Shown here: positions 37,894-47,846 of the stretch, in pieces
How positions within the stretch are numbered: the stretch's first letter is position 1
Layout of the letters: each line of letters starts with the position of its first letter
NCBI RefSeq assembly: GCF_013456555.2
Contig: NZ_CP059154.1
Location: 1,922,001-1,986,000, forward strand
DNA length: 64,000 nucleotides
Reading direction: 5' to 3'
Source of the DNA: Natrinema zhouii
GTDB lineage: Archaea > Halobacteriota > Halobacteria > Halobacteriales > Natrialbaceae
Translations under genes and position numbers: made by a program
The notes under the pieces: generated by a model
The model's input: only the letters and a program-made list of their open reading frames with translations
Told to the model about the DNA's origin: nothing
Databases searched by the model: none

Positions 37894-39219
37894 ATGGTCG
37901 TGATCACGATGACCAAATGGCGGACGCTGTTGCTGGCGACGATCGGGTTCAACTTCTCGTTCCTGATCTGGTTCTCCTTCGCGCCGTTCACGGGGCCGAT
38001 GGCCGAGGAGTTCGGCCTCTCGCTCGCCGAGATCGGGATCCTCGCCAGCGCGGCGATCTGGCTCGCGCCGTTCGGTCGCATCCTGACCGGCTGGCTCTCC
38101 GACCGCTGGGGCGCGCCGACGGTGTTCGCCATCGTGTTGGCCTACGTCGGCGTCTTCTCTATCGCGTCGGCGTTCGCCCAGTCCTACGCCGTCTTCTTCG
38201 TCGAGCGGCTGATCGTCGCGACCGCGGGAATCACCTTCGTCATCGGGATCCAGCACGTCTCCGAGTGGTTCGACGAGGAGCAACTGGGGACTGCAGAGGG
38301 TATCTACGCCGGCGTCGGCAACGCCGGTGCCGCCGGCGGCGCGCTCATCCTCCCGCGCGTGTTCACCGAGAGCTGGAGCGGGCCGATCTTCGACACGAGC
38401 TGGCGAGCGGCCTTCTTCTACACCGGGATCGTTTCGATCCTGCTGGCAATCGTCTACTACACGATCGGTGAGGCCGCTAGAAGCGACGCGAAACGAGAGG
38501 CGACCAAGTCGACTGCGAACCTCAGGGACTGGCTCTACACTGCCACGCGCTACGGGACGGTCGTACTCGCACTGGCCTACGTGATGAGCTTCGGCCTCGA
38601 GCTCTCCATGAACGGCTGGCTGGCGACCTACTACCGCGAGGGGTTCGACACGGACAACCTCGTGCTCGCCAGCACGTTCGCCGCGACGTTCTCGGTCGCG
38701 GCCGGCCTGCTCCGACCGATCGGTGGCTACGTCAGCGACCTGCTCGCACGCAAAGAGAAGAACATCCTGCCGGTCTTCACCGGCCGCTACCGCGAGCAGT
38801 GGACGTTCGTCTCGCTGTGTTTCATCGTCGTCGCGATGGTCGGGATGACCCTCGCGGGGATGAGCGGTCAGGTACTGCTCGCCGTCGGGGCCGGCTTCGT
38901 CGTCGGCATGGGCTGTGCGTTCGCCGAGGGAGCCATCTTCGCGCAGGTGCCCGCGATGTTCCCGAACAGTTCCGGTGCCGTCGCCGGCGTCGTCGGCGGT
39001 GTCGGAACGGTCGGCGGGATCGTCTACCCGCTCGTCTACGCCGCGCCGCTGATGCCGAGCCTCCACACCGGCTACTCCGTCGTCGCGGCCACGATGATCC
39101 CCATTCTGTTGCTGTGCGCGTGGGTCTTCCAGCCCCACGTCGCCGCTCGCGCGACCGACGACGGCGTCCTCGCCTCAAGCGGCGATAGCAGCGCCTCGAG
39201 AGCACCGATCGACGACTGA
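37894..39219 (+). CDS. MFS transporter of the NarK (nitrate/nitrite porter) family
   Basis: A 441-residue protein with 12 predicted helices. The N-terminal half has [17 protein letters not shown] and [13 protein letters not shown] (the MFS loop 2-3 motif). NarK-like features are the glycine-rich [13 protein letters not shown] in the first half and [19 protein letters not shown] in the second, which correspond to the two nitrate-signature motifs. GGTGA before the ATG may serve as a ribosome site. No nitrate reductase gene is adjacent, so the substrate (nitrate, nitrite or another anion) is inferred. Confidence 0.85.
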   Translation: MVVITMTKWRTLLLATIGFNFSFLIWFSFAPFTGPMAEEFGLSLAEIGILASAAIWLAPFGRILTGWLSDRWGAPTVFAIVLAYVGVFSIASAFAQSYAVFFVERLIVATAGITFVIGIQHVSEWFDEEQLGTAEGIYAGVGNAGAAGGALILPRVFTESWSGPIFDTSWRAAFFYTGIVSILLAIVYYTIGEAARSDAKREATKSTANLRDWLYTATRYGTVVLALAYVMSFGLELSMNGWLATYYREGFDTDNLVLASTFAATFSVAAGLLRPIGGYVSDLLARKEKNILPVFTGRYREQWTFVSLCFIVVAMVGMTLAGMSGQVLLAVGAGFVVGMGCAFAEGAIFAQVPAMFPNSSGAVAGVVGGVGTVGGIVYPLVYAAPLMPSLHTGYSVVAATMIPILLLCAWVFQPHVAARATDDGVLASSGDSSASRAPIDD

Positions 39220-39293
39220 GCGCCGGTGAACCGCCGTCGACCGACCCGCGGAACCCGACGGTCTTTTGACCCGTAGCCTGCTATCGGCGGGTA

Positions 39294-40112
39294 ATGGCTG
39301 CAGTTACGCTGGGACCCGAAGGAACCTATTCACACCGGGCGACGAGCGCGATCGCGGACAACGGCGAGATCGACTTCCGGCAGTCGGTCACGGCGATCGT
39401 CGACGCCGTCGCTGCCGGCGAATACGACCGCGGCGTCATTCCCATCGAGAACAGCATCGAGGGCTCCGTCACGGAGAGTCTCGACGCCATCGCGGACTAC
39501 GACGTCGCCGTCGTCCGCGAGATCGTGACGCCGATCCGGCACGCCCTGCTCGCACAGGGGCCGTCGTTCGACACCGTCGCCAGCCACTCCCAGGCGCTGG
39601 CACAGTGTCGCACCTACCTCGAGCGCGAGTACCCCGACGCCACGCTCGAGGCCGTCGCGAGCACGGCTCAGGGCGTCGAGTTTGCCCGCGACGATCCCTC
39701 GATGGCGGGGATCGGCCACCCGGCCAACGCCGAGGACGGCGTCGACCTCGAGGTGCTGGCCGAGGACATTCAGGATCAGGACTCGAACGCGACGCGCTTT
39801 TTCGCGATCGCGCCCGCCGCGGAGCGCTCGACGGGTGGCGGCAAGACCTCGCTGGTGGTCTACCCGAACGCCAACTACCCCGGCCTGTTGCTCGAGTTGC
39901 TCGAACCTTTCGCGGATCGCGACATCAACCTGACCCGCGTCGAGTCGCGCCCGAGTGGGGAGCGCCTGGGCGACTACGTCTTTCACGTCGACTTCGAGGC
40001 CGGGCTCTACGAGTCGCGGACGCAGGAGGCGATCGGGGACCTCGAGGAACTCGCCGAGAACGGCTGGGTCCGGCGGCTGGGCTCGTACGATACGGAACAC
40101 GTCGTCGAGTAG
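39294..40112 (+). CDS. pheA: Prephenate dehydratase
   Basis: A 272-residue enzyme converting prephenate to phenylpyruvate in Phe synthesis. The catalytic domain contains LGPEGTYSHRAT, PIENSIEGSV and the NATRFF motif with catalytic Thr. A C-terminal ACT domain (about 185-265) with NLTRVESRP binds Phe for feedback inhibition. No chorismate mutase domain is fused. CTTTTGAC about 25 bp upstream suggests a leaderless mRNA. It lacks a Phe-rich leader, unlike pheST 6 kb away. Confidence 0.95.
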   Translation: MAAVTLGPEGTYSHRATSAIADNGEIDFRQSVTAIVDAVAAGEYDRGVIPIENSIEGSVTESLDAIADYDVAVVREIVTPIRHALLAQGPSFDTVASHSQALAQCRTYLEREYPDATLEAVASTAQGVEFARDDPSMAGIGHPANAEDGVDLEVLAEDIQDQDSNATRFFAIAPAAERSTGGGKTSLVVYPNANYPGLLLELLEPFADRDINLTRVESRPSGERLGDYVFHVDFEAGLYESRTQEAIGDLEELAENGWVRRLGSYDTEHVVE

Positions 40113-40204
40113 CGCCTCGAGAACGCCAATCGATTCGGTGCCCGCGGCTCGAGGGACTCAGAGAACGGGCCAACGCGAACGTAGTGTGAACTGATTAGAA
40201 GCGA

Positions 40205-40363
40205 TTACTCGGTGGTCGTACTGCCTTCGGGACGGAACCACTCGCGAATCCGATCGGCGTAGGCAGCCACGCCGAGTCCCGCGACGAACGTCAGGAACGA
40301 GGGGACGAGAATCCACAGGAGGTCGGGATGCTCCGAGCCGGTGTGCAAGGCGGTGTCGATCAT
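40205..40363 (-). CDS. 52-residue single-pass membrane protein
   Basis: A minus-strand frame from ATG 40363 to TAA 40205. The sequence has a short acidic start, one hydrophobic helix (LLWILVPSFLTFVAGLGVAA), then YADRIREWFRP and a Thr-rich end. The clean hydrophobic/charged pattern and haloarchaeal codon use support a real gene, and similar short proteins occur in haloarchaea. Function unknown. Confidence 0.7.
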   Translation of the reverse strand: MIDTALHTGSEHPDLLWILVPSFLTFVAGLGVAAYADRIREWFRPEGSTTTE

Positions 40364-40501
40364 AGGGCACCTACGCGAACGGGTGCGTTAATTCGACCGG
40401 CAGGGGCAGAATTGACCGTTACTGCCGAATCGGCCACCCTCGCAGCCGGGCACTGAATCGAGGACCGCAAACTGTTTTCTCCGTCCTGCGCTACCGGGAG
40501 T

Positions 40502-40960
40502 ATGCCACTCGCTGCAGGCGACGACGCGCCGACCGTGACCGCACCGAACCAGGACGGCGAGGAGGTTCGCCTCGGGTTCGAGGAGCCGACGGTCGTCTAC
40601 TTCTACCCGAAAGACGACACCCCCGGCTGTACGATCGAGGCCAACCAGTTCCAGCGCGAGCGCGAGACCTACCGCGACGCCGGCGTCGACGTCTACGGCG
40701 TCTCGGTCGACGACGTCGACTCCCATCGATCGTTTTGCGAGTCGGAGGGCCTCGAGTTCGATCTGCTCGCGGATCCCGACGGGGAGCTCGCCGACGCGTT
40801 CGATGTCGAACTGCGCGACAGCGGCGTGACTACCCGGACGACGTTCTTCCTCGCCGACGGCGAGGTACGGGCGGTCTACGAGGGTGTCGATCCCGACGGT
40901 CACGCCCGCGAGGTGCTGCTCGACGCGATCGACGACGGGCTCGTAACGCTCCCCGAATAG
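40502..40960 (+). CDS. Peroxiredoxin (BCP/thiol peroxidase type)
   Basis: A 152-residue thioredoxin-fold peroxidase. The peroxidatic Cys is in YPKDDTPGCTIEA; a second Cys (SFCESEGL) is placed where some BCP proteins have a resolving Cys. TRTTFFLADGEVRAVYEGV is typical of the C-terminal half. It reduces hydrogen and alkyl peroxides with thioredoxin-like donors. Confidence 0.94.
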   Translation: MPLAAGDDAPTVTAPNQDGEEVRLGFEEPTVVYFYPKDDTPGCTIEANQFQRERETYRDAGVDVYGVSVDDVDSHRSFCESEGLEFDLLADPDGELADAFDVELRDSGVTTRTTFFLADGEVRAVYEGVDPDGHAREVLLDAIDDGLVTLPE

Positions 40961-41020
40961 CTTCCTTCTGTCGCCGCGTTGCGGGCAGAATTTATCCCGC
41001 TCGGGAACCTACGCTCGAGT

Positions 41021-41440
41021 ATGCGAGGAAATCCGTTCGACGATATCGAGGAGATGCTCGACCGCGTCAGTCGTCAGGTCGAAGAGGGGATGACCGCCGG
41101 CGGCCTACAGGTCCCCGGTTCGGTGCCGGTCGACGTCGCCGATGCGGACGACGAGTACGTCGTCACGGCCGACCTGCCCGGCTACGAGACCGACGACATC
41201 GACCTGACGCTCTCGGATGGCACGCTGCGCCTCGAGGCCAACCGGGCCGACGAGACGGAGCACGCCGACGGACGATACCTCCGTCGCGAACGGACCAAAA
41301 CATCGGCGAGCCGACGCATCCGCCTGCCCGATCCGGTCGACGAAGAGTCGGTGGCCGCCGGCTTCGAGAACGGCGTGTTGACGGTTCGACTGCCGAAGGT
41401 CTCGAGCGGCGAGGATTCGCGCCGGATCGACATCGAGTGA
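41021..41440 (+). CDS. Hsp20/alpha-crystallin family small heat-shock protein
   Basis: A 139-residue protein. The alpha-crystallin domain (about 35-125) runs from PVDVADADDEYVVTADLPGY to FENGVLTVRLPK. The C-terminal I-x-I-type anchor is reduced to IDIE. TTTATC at 40991 lies about 30 bp before the ATG at 41021, giving a leaderless message. It is an ATP-independent chaperone. Confidence 0.94.
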   Translation: MRGNPFDDIEEMLDRVSRQVEEGMTAGGLQVPGSVPVDVADADDEYVVTADLPGYETDDIDLTLSDGTLRLEANRADETEHADGRYLRRERTKTSASRRIRLPDPVDEESVAAGFENGVLTVRLPKVSSGEDSRRIDIE

Positions 41441-41559
41441 GAGCTGTTCTCGAGGGACGATCGCGGGAGACGGCGAGAGCGATAGCAGCGGACGAAGAAA
41501 GCAGTTACGGAAGACGCGAAAGCGGTCGCGGGAGTCGTTCGACGGCCCGACTGGCCACG

Positions 41560-41606
41560 GTATGGAAAGGTATAGGGAGGCGTCTTCCCCATACGTATAT
41601 AAGCAA
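41560..41606 (+). promoter_or_regulatory. Hairpin and TATA-like element immediately before leuS
   Basis: GTATGG (41560) and CCATAC (41589-41594) can pair, with an inner GGGA/TCCC, just before GTATATAAG (41595-41603). The TATA-like box is only a few bases from the ATG, too close to drive a transcript that includes it. Confidence 0.35.
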
Positions 41607-44264
41607 ATGAGCGACGCGGGATACGACCACGCGACGGTCGAACGGCGCTGGCAGGAGGCGTGGGACGAGGCGGACGTCTACCGGACGTCCGACGACGTCG
41701 AGGATCCGACGTACGTCCTCGGGATGTACCCGTATCCGTCGGGCAAACTTCACATGGGCCACGTCCGCAACTACACGATTACGGACGCGTACGCCCGGTA
41801 CCGCCGGATGCGTGGCGACAACGTCCTCCACCCGATGGGGTGGGACGCGTTCGGTCTCCCCGCCGAGAACGCGGCCAAAGAGCGCGACACGAACCCCCGC
41901 GACTGGACGTTCGACTGCATCGAGACGATGACCGGCCAGATGAAGTCGATGGGATTCGGCTACGACTGGGATCGCGAGATCGCCACCTGCACGCCGGAGT
42001 ACTACCAGTGGAACCAGTGGCTGTTTTCCCGGTTCCACGAGGAGGGTCTGGTCGAGCGACGCGACGCCGAGGTCAACTGGTGTCCCCACTGCGAGACCGT
42101 CCTCGCTGACGAGCAGGTCGAGGGCGAAGAAGAGCTGTGCTGGCGGTGTGATACGCCCGTCGAACAGCGCGAACTCGAGCAGTGGTTCCTGCAGATCACC
42201 GAGTACGCGGACGAGCTGCTGGAAGCGATCGACGACCTCGAGGGATGGCCGAACTCGGTGCGACAGATGCAGCGCAACTGGATCGGCCGGCAGTACGGGA
42301 CGGAACTGGAGTTCGAGATCGACGACCACAGTGCCGTCGAGGCGTTCACCACCCGCGTCGACACCATCTACGGAGCGACCTTCTTCGCGCTCGCGCCGGA
42401 TCACCCGATCAGCGAGGAACTGGCCGCCGAAAACGAGGAGATCCGGGAGTTCATCGAGCACGAGGCCGATCCCGAGGGCGACGAACCCAACGGGGTCGAG
42501 ACGGGACTGACCGCGACGAACCCCGTCACCGGCGAGGAGATCCCCGTCTACGTCGCCGACTTCGTCCTCTCGGACGTCGGGACGGGCGCGCTGATGGCCG
42601 TTCCGGGTCACGACGAGCGTGACCACGCGTTCGCACGGAAGATGGGCATCGACATCGAGCCCGTCATCGCCCCCGAACCGGACGACTGGGACGGTGAAAC
42701 GGTCCCCGATGCACCCGACGTGAGCGAGGAAGCGTACACCGACGACGGCGTCCTCGTCAACTCCGGCGAGCACTCGGGCCTCGAGAGCGAGGCGGCCCGC
42801 GAGCGACTCACCGAGGAGATCGACAGCGCCGAGGAGGCCACGCAGTACCAGCTGCGCGACTGGGGGATATCCCGCCAGCGCTACTGGGGCACCCCGATTC
42901 CGGTGATCCACTGCGACGAGTGTGGCCCCGTCATGGTCCCCGAGGAGGACCTGCCCGTCGAGTTGCCGGAGTTCATCAACACGACCGGGAACCCGCTGGA
43001 CGCCGCCGAGGAGTGGAAGCGGACGACGTGTCCGGACTGCGGCGGCGACGCCACCCGCGAGACGGATACGATGGACACCTTCGTCGACTCCTCGTGGTAC
43101 TTCCTGCGGTACGTCTCCCCCGGCCTCGAGGACGCGCCCTTCGACCGCGAGCGGGCCAACGACTGGATGCCCGTCGACCAGTACGTCGGCGGCATCGAGC
43201 ACGCCGTGATGCACCTGCTGTACTCGCGCTTTTTCACGAAGGTGCTCGCCGACCACGAAGGGCTCGAACACCGCGAGCCCTTCACGAACCTGCTCGCACA
43301 GGGAATGGTCCAGCTCGAGGGCGAGAAGATGTCCAAGTCGAAGGGGAACGTCGTCTCGCCCCAGCGGATCGTCGAGGAGTACGGCGCGGACACCGCGCGC
43401 CTGTTCATGATGCAGGCCGCCCAGCCCGAACGCGACTTCGACTGGAGCGAGGAGGGCGTCCAGTCGACGTACGCCTTCCTCGAGCGACTGCAGGGGATGG
43501 TTAGAGACTACACCGCGAACGGACCGACGGGCGACGACGACGCGATCGCCAGCTACGTCGACGCGGAGATCGACGCCACGATCGCCATCGCCAGCGACGA
43601 GTACGATGACCTGACGTTCAACAAGGCGCTGCGCGAAACACAGGATCTGGTTCGGACACTCCGACAGTATGCAGACTACACCGAACCCCACGCCGAGACC
43701 TACGAGCGCGGACTGTCGGCCGTCGTCCGACTGCTCTCGCCGGTCGCACCGCACATCGCCGAAGAATTGTACGAGACGCTGGGGGGCAGCGGATTCGTCG
43801 CGAACGCCGAGTGGCCGACCGCCGAGGTCGACCGCGACTACGTGTCCAAGCGCCGCCGACTGGTCGCGAACACTCGCGAGGACATCCGCGACATCGTCGA
43901 CGTCGCGGGGATCGAGGACCCGCAGGCGATCGATGTCGTCGTCGCCCCCGACTGGAAGTACGACGCCCTCGAGATCGCGATCGAGAGCGACGCCGACAAC
44001 CTGATCGGCGAACTCATGGGCGAGTCGCACATCCGCGAGCAGGGCGACGCCGCGGCCGACTACGGCCAGGACCTCCAGGCCGAGCGCGAGGCGCTGTCGA
44101 TGACGCTCGCGCCCGACGAGGAGCACGCGGCCCTCGAGTCCGCGGCGTGGCTGATCGAACGCGAGTTCGACGCGCCGGTTCGCGTCGTCCGTGCCGACGA
44201 GGCCGACGACGACGTGCTCACGAACGCCGCACCTGGTCGACCGGCGATCGAGATCGACGACTGA
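41607..44264 (+). CDS. leuS: Leucine--tRNA ligase
   Basis: An 885-residue class I synthetase. The HIGH motif is in YPSGKLHMGHVRNY; KMSKS is in EGEKMSKSKGNV. The CP1 editing domain lies at about 220-400 with TRVDTIYGATF. Four Cys (CPHCETVL...CWRCDT and CDECG...CPDCG) form zinc sites. The architecture is the bacterial-type LeuRS that haloarchaea share. I chose ATG 41607, giving MSDAGYDHATVERRWQ, the common family start; a frame extension to 41562 exists. A very long antisense frame over this gene is a codon-bias shadow. Confidence 0.96.
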   Translation: MSDAGYDHATVERRWQEAWDEADVYRTSDDVEDPTYVLGMYPYPSGKLHMGHVRNYTITDAYARYRRMRGDNVLHPMGWDAFGLPAENAAKERDTNPRDWTFDCIETMTGQMKSMGFGYDWDREIATCTPEYYQWNQWLFSRFHEEGLVERRDAEVNWCPHCETVLADEQVEGEEELCWRCDTPVEQRELEQWFLQITEYADELLEAIDDLEGWPNSVRQMQRNWIGRQYGTELEFEIDDHSAVEAFTTRVDTIYGATFFALAPDHPISEELAAENEEIREFIEHEADPEGDEPNGVETGLTATNPVTGEEIPVYVADFVLSDVGTGALMAVPGHDERDHAFARKMGIDIEPVIAPEPDDWDGETVPDAPDVSEEAYTDDGVLVNSGEHSGLESEAARERLTEEIDSAEEATQYQLRDWGISRQRYWGTPIPVIHCDECGPVMVPEEDLPVELPEFINTTGNPLDAAEEWKRTTCPDCGGDATRETDTMDTFVDSSWYFLRYVSPGLEDAPFDRERANDWMPVDQYVGGIEHAVMHLLYSRFFTKVLADHEGLEHREPFTNLLAQGMVQLEGEKMSKSKGNVVSPQRIVEEYGADTARLFMMQAAQPERDFDWSEEGVQSTYAFLERLQGMVRDYTANGPTGDDDAIASYVDAEIDATIAIASDEYDDLTFNKALRETQDLVRTLRQYADYTEPHAETYERGLSAVVRLLSPVAPHIAEELYETLGGSGFVANAEWPTAEVDRDYVSKRRRLVANTREDIRDIVDVAGIEDPQAIDVVVAPDWKYDALEIAIESDADNLIGELMGESHIREQGDAAADYGQDLQAEREALSMTLAPDEEHAALESAAWLIEREFDAPVRVVRADEADDDVLTNAAPGRPAIEIDD

Positions 44265-44396
44265 CGGACTCGCTGGATAGTCCTCCCGAGAGTCCGAGGG
44301 GCGGGGCGATCGAACCACTATCGGATTTGACAGCATACTAGCCATTTTATACGCCGGTCCGTCGTAGGGTATCGACAGCACCTGTTGGTTCTGAAG

Positions 44397-45155
44397 ATGA
44401 CTGCACAACGGACGGATCCCTTTCGATGGACGTTCGCAGATGGGGCATCGCCGAACGCACCGCATGTCGCCTCGATGACCTGGCGCGACGGACTGTTCAC
44501 ACACTGGCCGGTCGACCCGGACGAGCTTCGACCGCATGTTCCCGATCCGTTGACCCTCGAGACGCGGGACGGTCGCGCTTGGCTGAGCGTGCTCCCGTTC
44601 GTGCTGTCGAACGTGGGACTCCGCGGGACGCCGTCGATCACGCGGCTGGCCTTTCCCGAACTCAACGTCCGGACCTACGTCCGCTATCGGGGCGATCCCG
44701 GGCTCTTCTTCTTCAGCATCGATCTCGACAGTTCGCTGGTCGCGACGACGATCGGTCGAACGACGAGATTGCCCGTCTACGACGCGACCATGCGGGTCGG
44801 GGCCACCGAGGGAGACCACGTAGCCTTCGCGAGCGAGCGGCGGCGGACGGACGGTGACACACCCACCCGCTTCGCCGCGACCTACCGCCCCGACGGCGAG
44901 GTCCGGACCGCCGAACCGGACACGCTCGAGCACTGGCTCACCGCCCGTCGGCGGTTCTACGCGCCGACCGCGAGCGGCGTTCTGGCCGGCGAGATCGCAC
45001 ACGACCCGTGGCCGCTCCAGCCCGCCGACGTGACGATCCACGAGAATACGATGCTCGAGGCCAACGGCCTGCCGAACCCGACCGGCGACCCGATCGTCCA
45101 CTACGCCGACGAGCTATCGATGACGGGGTCGATTCCGCGGCGGCTCAGAACCTGA
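44397..45155 (+). CDS. YqjF/DUF2071 family protein
   Basis: A 252-residue soluble protein. The family pattern is clear: MTWRDGLFTHWPVDPDELRPHVP at the start, WLSVLPFVLSNVGLRG, LNVRTYVRYRGDPGLFFFSIDLDSS, and LTARRRFYAPT later. Members resemble acetoacetate decarboxylase-fold proteins; no activity is established. The ATG at 44397 is preferred to an upstream TTG. Confidence 0.88.
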   Translation: MTAQRTDPFRWTFADGASPNAPHVASMTWRDGLFTHWPVDPDELRPHVPDPLTLETRDGRAWLSVLPFVLSNVGLRGTPSITRLAFPELNVRTYVRYRGDPGLFFFSIDLDSSLVATTIGRTTRLPVYDATMRVGATEGDHVAFASERRRTDGDTPTRFAATYRPDGEVRTAEPDTLEHWLTARRRFYAPTASGVLAGEIAHDPWPLQPADVTIHENTMLEANGLPNPTGDPIVHYADELSMTGSIPRRLRT

Positions 45156-45336
45156 CCGTGCCTCAGCGGGGACGCCCTGGCACTCAGTTCGGTTCGGAGC
45201 CGCCGATCGGCCTTCGGAACGCCGATGGTGCTCCGTGTGGCACGCAGCGCAGCGCATCGGCTGCCCTACCACTATCGGAGCACGTATCGATAGATTTGTT
45301 AACTACGATATGAAATAATATTCCTGTATAATACTA

Positions 45337-46776
45337 ATGTCAACAACACGCACAGGAGCGACCGGCAACGAACGGAATTCGTTTATCTACATCGTCGCGG
45401 CGTTGGCCGCGCTCAACGGGTTACTGTTCGGGTTCGATACCGGCGTCATCTCCGGCGCGATGTTATACATTCGAAATACGTTCGAACTGGCGACCGTATT
45501 CGGGTATTCGATAAATGCTTCGTTGATCGAGGGGGTCATCGTCAGCGGGGCGATGATCGGCGCGATCGGCGGTGCGGCGCTCGGCGGTCGGCTCGCGGAT
45601 CGGCTCGGTCGACGACGCCTCATCCTCGTCGGTGCCGTCGTCTTCTTCGTCGGATCGCTCATCATGGCGATCGCGCCGACCGTCGAGATACTGATCGTCG
45701 GTCGAATCGTCGACGGGATCGGCGTGGGCTTTGCCTCGGTCGTCGGTCCGCTGTACATTTCGGAGATCTCACCGCCGGAGATCCGCGGGTCGCTGGTCTC
45801 GCTGAATCAGCTGACGATCACCAGCGGCATCCTCATCGCGTACCTCGTTAACTTCGCGTTCGCCAGCGGCGGCGAGTGGCGCTGGATGCTCGGCCTCGGC
45901 ATGGTCCCCGCCGCAGTCCTGTTCGTCGGGATGCTGTTCATGCCCGAGAGTCCTCGCTGGCTCTACGAGCACGGTCGGGAGAGCGACGCTCGCAGGGTAC
46001 TCGCCAGTACCCGCATCGAGAGTCAGGTCGAGGACGAACTCCGCGAGATCGAAGAGACGGTCCGAACCGAGTCCGGAACGCTCCGTGACCTGTTCGAACC
46101 GTGGGTGCGGCCAATGTTGATCGTCGGTGTCGGGCTGGCGGTGTTCCAGCAGGTCACCGGCATCAATACGGTCATGTACTATGCGCCGACGATCCTCGAA
46201 TCGACCGGCTTCGCGGACACCGCCTCTATCCTCGCAACCGTCGGTATCGGCGTCGTCAACGTCGTCATGACCGTCGTCGCGGTGCTGTTGATCGATCGCA
46301 CCGGCCGCCGACCGCTCTTGCTCACGGGGCTGGGCGGGATGACCGTCATGCTCGCCGTCCTCGGGATCGCGTTCTACTTGCCCGGCCTCTCGGGCGCGAT
46401 CGGCTGGATCGCGACCGGGAGCCTGATGCTGTACGTCGCCTTCTTCGCGATCGGGCTCGGCCCGGTCTTCTGGCTGATGATCTCCGAGATCTACCCGATG
46501 GAGGTCCGCGGCACGGCGATGGGCGTCGTTACCGTCGTCAACTGGGCCGGCAACCTGCTCGTCTCGCTGACGTTCCTCCGGCTGGTCGACGGCATCGGTC
46601 AGACGGGAACGTTCTGGCTATACGGCGCGCTCTCCTTGCTCGCGCTGGGCTTCTGTTATCGACTCGTCCCCGAGACGAAGGGGCGGTCGCTCGAGGCGAT
46701 CGAGGCAGACCTCCGCGAAACGGCGTTCGGAGGCGATGCCAGCGAGCAGCCCCGCGCAACGGAGACGGACGACTAA
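45337..46776 (+). CDS. Sugar porter MFS transporter
   Basis: A 479-residue, 12-helix protein of the sugar porter family. Signatures: GLLFGFDTGVISGA in helix 1, GGRLADRLGRRRLIL, PESPRWL, QQVTGINTVMYYAPTIL and PETKGRSLEAIE. It probably imports a monosaccharide by proton or sodium symport. A basal AT-rich promoter (ATAATATTCCTGTATAATAC) precedes the ATG. It is convergent with the alanine dehydrogenase-like gene. Confidence 0.94.
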   Translation: MSTTRTGATGNERNSFIYIVAALAALNGLLFGFDTGVISGAMLYIRNTFELATVFGYSINASLIEGVIVSGAMIGAIGGAALGGRLADRLGRRRLILVGAVVFFVGSLIMAIAPTVEILIVGRIVDGIGVGFASVVGPLYISEISPPEIRGSLVSLNQLTITSGILIAYLVNFAFASGGEWRWMLGLGMVPAAVLFVGMLFMPESPRWLYEHGRESDARRVLASTRIESQVEDELREIEETVRTESGTLRDLFEPWVRPMLIVGVGLAVFQQVTGINTVMYYAPTILESTGFADTASILATVGIGVVNVVMTVVAVLLIDRTGRRPLLLTGLGGMTVMLAVLGIAFYLPGLSGAIGWIATGSLMLYVAFFAIGLGPVFWLMISEIYPMEVRGTAMGVVTVVNWAGNLLVSLTFLRLVDGIGQTGTFWLYGALSLLALGFCYRLVPETKGRSLEAIEADLRETAFGGDASEQPRATETDD

Positions 46777-46853
46777 CGGTCGAGACGCACGCTGTTTCGA
46801 TCGTGAACGAACCGCTCGAGGCACGTCGGTTCGACGGCCGGCGAGCGGCCCTC

Positions 46854-47846
46854 TTACTGACCGGTATTGATCATACCGAACTCGTATCCGGCATCGGTCT
46901 CGCGGGCGGTCTCGTAGACCACCCGCGCGGCCGCTACGTCCTGAATCGCGAGCCCGGTCGAATCGAAGACCGTAATCCCCGTCTCGTCGGTCCGGCCTGC
47001 CTTCGACCCGACGACGAGTTCGCCGATCTCGCCGTGGATGTCCGCATCGGTCAGGCTCCCCTCGCCGTACGGGACGTTGATCTCGCCCGAGTGAGTGCAC
47101 TGCTCGTGGTCATCGATGACGATCCGCGCTGCTTGCAGGAGGTCGTCTGCCAGTTCGTGTTTCCCCTCGGCGTCGGCCCCGATGGCGTTGATATGAGTTT
47201 TCTCACCGACGTCCTCGAGTCCCACGATCGGCTCCTCGACGGGCGTCACGGTCGAGAGAACGTCACAGCGTCCCGCTTCCGAAATCGAGCCGCCACGGAC
47301 GTCGAAGCGATCCTCGTAGGTCTCGACGAACCGCTGGACGCGCTCGTCGTCGGGATCCGAGACGACGACCGTCTCGATCGGACGGACCTCGCTGATCGCC
47401 TCGAGTTGCGTGTACGACTGGACGCCGGCCCCGACGAGGCCAAGGCTCGAGGCGTCCTCGACGGCCAGATAATCGGTCGCGACCGCTGCCGCAGCGCCCG
47501 TGCGTTTCATGGTGAGCGTCGTCCCGTCCATGATCGCCAGCGGGAAGGCGGTCTCGGGATCGGAGTAGATCATCGTCCCCAGCACCGTCGGCAGGTCGTG
47601 GTCCTCTGGGTTGTCCGGGTGGACGTTGACCCATTTCAGTCCGGCCGCGTCCCACTCGCCCGTATCGAGGTAGGCGGGCATCGACCGGAAGTCGCCGTTG
47701 TACTCTGGAAGGTCGATGTAGGACTTGGCAGGCATCTGTGTCGTCCCGCGCTCGAAGGCCGCGAACGCCTGCTCGACCGCGTCGATGACGTCGGCGAGTC
47801 GCGCGTGCTCGTCGACGTCGTCGCTGTCCAGGAGAAGCGTGTTCAT
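46854..47846 (-). CDS. Ornithine cyclodeaminase/alanine dehydrogenase family (mu-crystallin) enzyme
   Basis: A 330-residue NAD(P)-dependent enzyme. The substrate-binding part contains KSYIDLPEYNGDFRSMPAYL and TTLTMKRTGAAAAVATDYLA (catalytic Lys region). The Rossmann motif is GLVGAGVQSYTQLEAI. Archaeal members related to Archaeoglobus Ala dehydrogenase share this form, so alanine is the best guess; ornithine cannot be excluded. ACGAATTAAG on the minus strand, about 28 bp before the ATG, is a good TATA box for a leaderless mRNA. Confidence 0.9.
   Translation of the reverse strand: MNTLLLDSDDVDEHARLADVIDAVEQAFAAFERGTTQMPAKSYIDLPEYNGDFRSMPAYLDTGEWDAAGLKWVNVHPDNPEDHDLPTVLGTMIYSDPETAFPLAIMDGTTLTMKRTGAAAAVATDYLAVEDASSLGLVGAGVQSYTQLEAISEVRPIETVVVSDPDDERVQRFVETYEDRFDVRGGSISEAGRCDVLSTVTPVEEPIVGLEDVGEKTHINAIGADAEGKHELADDLLQAARIVIDDHEQCTHSGEINVPYGEGSLTDADIHGEIGELVVGSKAGRTDETGITVFDSTGLAIQDVAAARVVYETARETDAGYEFGMINTGQ

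Noticed and set aside
37754..37903. A 49-codon frame after the TATA box upstream of the NarK-like gene
   Set aside because: The position is suggestive, but codon use (AGG, ATA, TTA) and composition do not look haloarchaeal and it resembles no leader peptide.
41441..41606. A Leu-rich leader peptide upstream of leuS
   Set aside because: No short frame enriched in Leu codons precedes leuS; only a hairpin and a TATA-like box are seen.
41505..45101. A 1198-codon antisense frame across leuS and the DUF2071 gene
   Set aside because: It mirrors two well-identified plus-strand genes. Long antisense frames arise from GC-rich third positions; the sequence is Val/Arg/Asp-rich with no domain.
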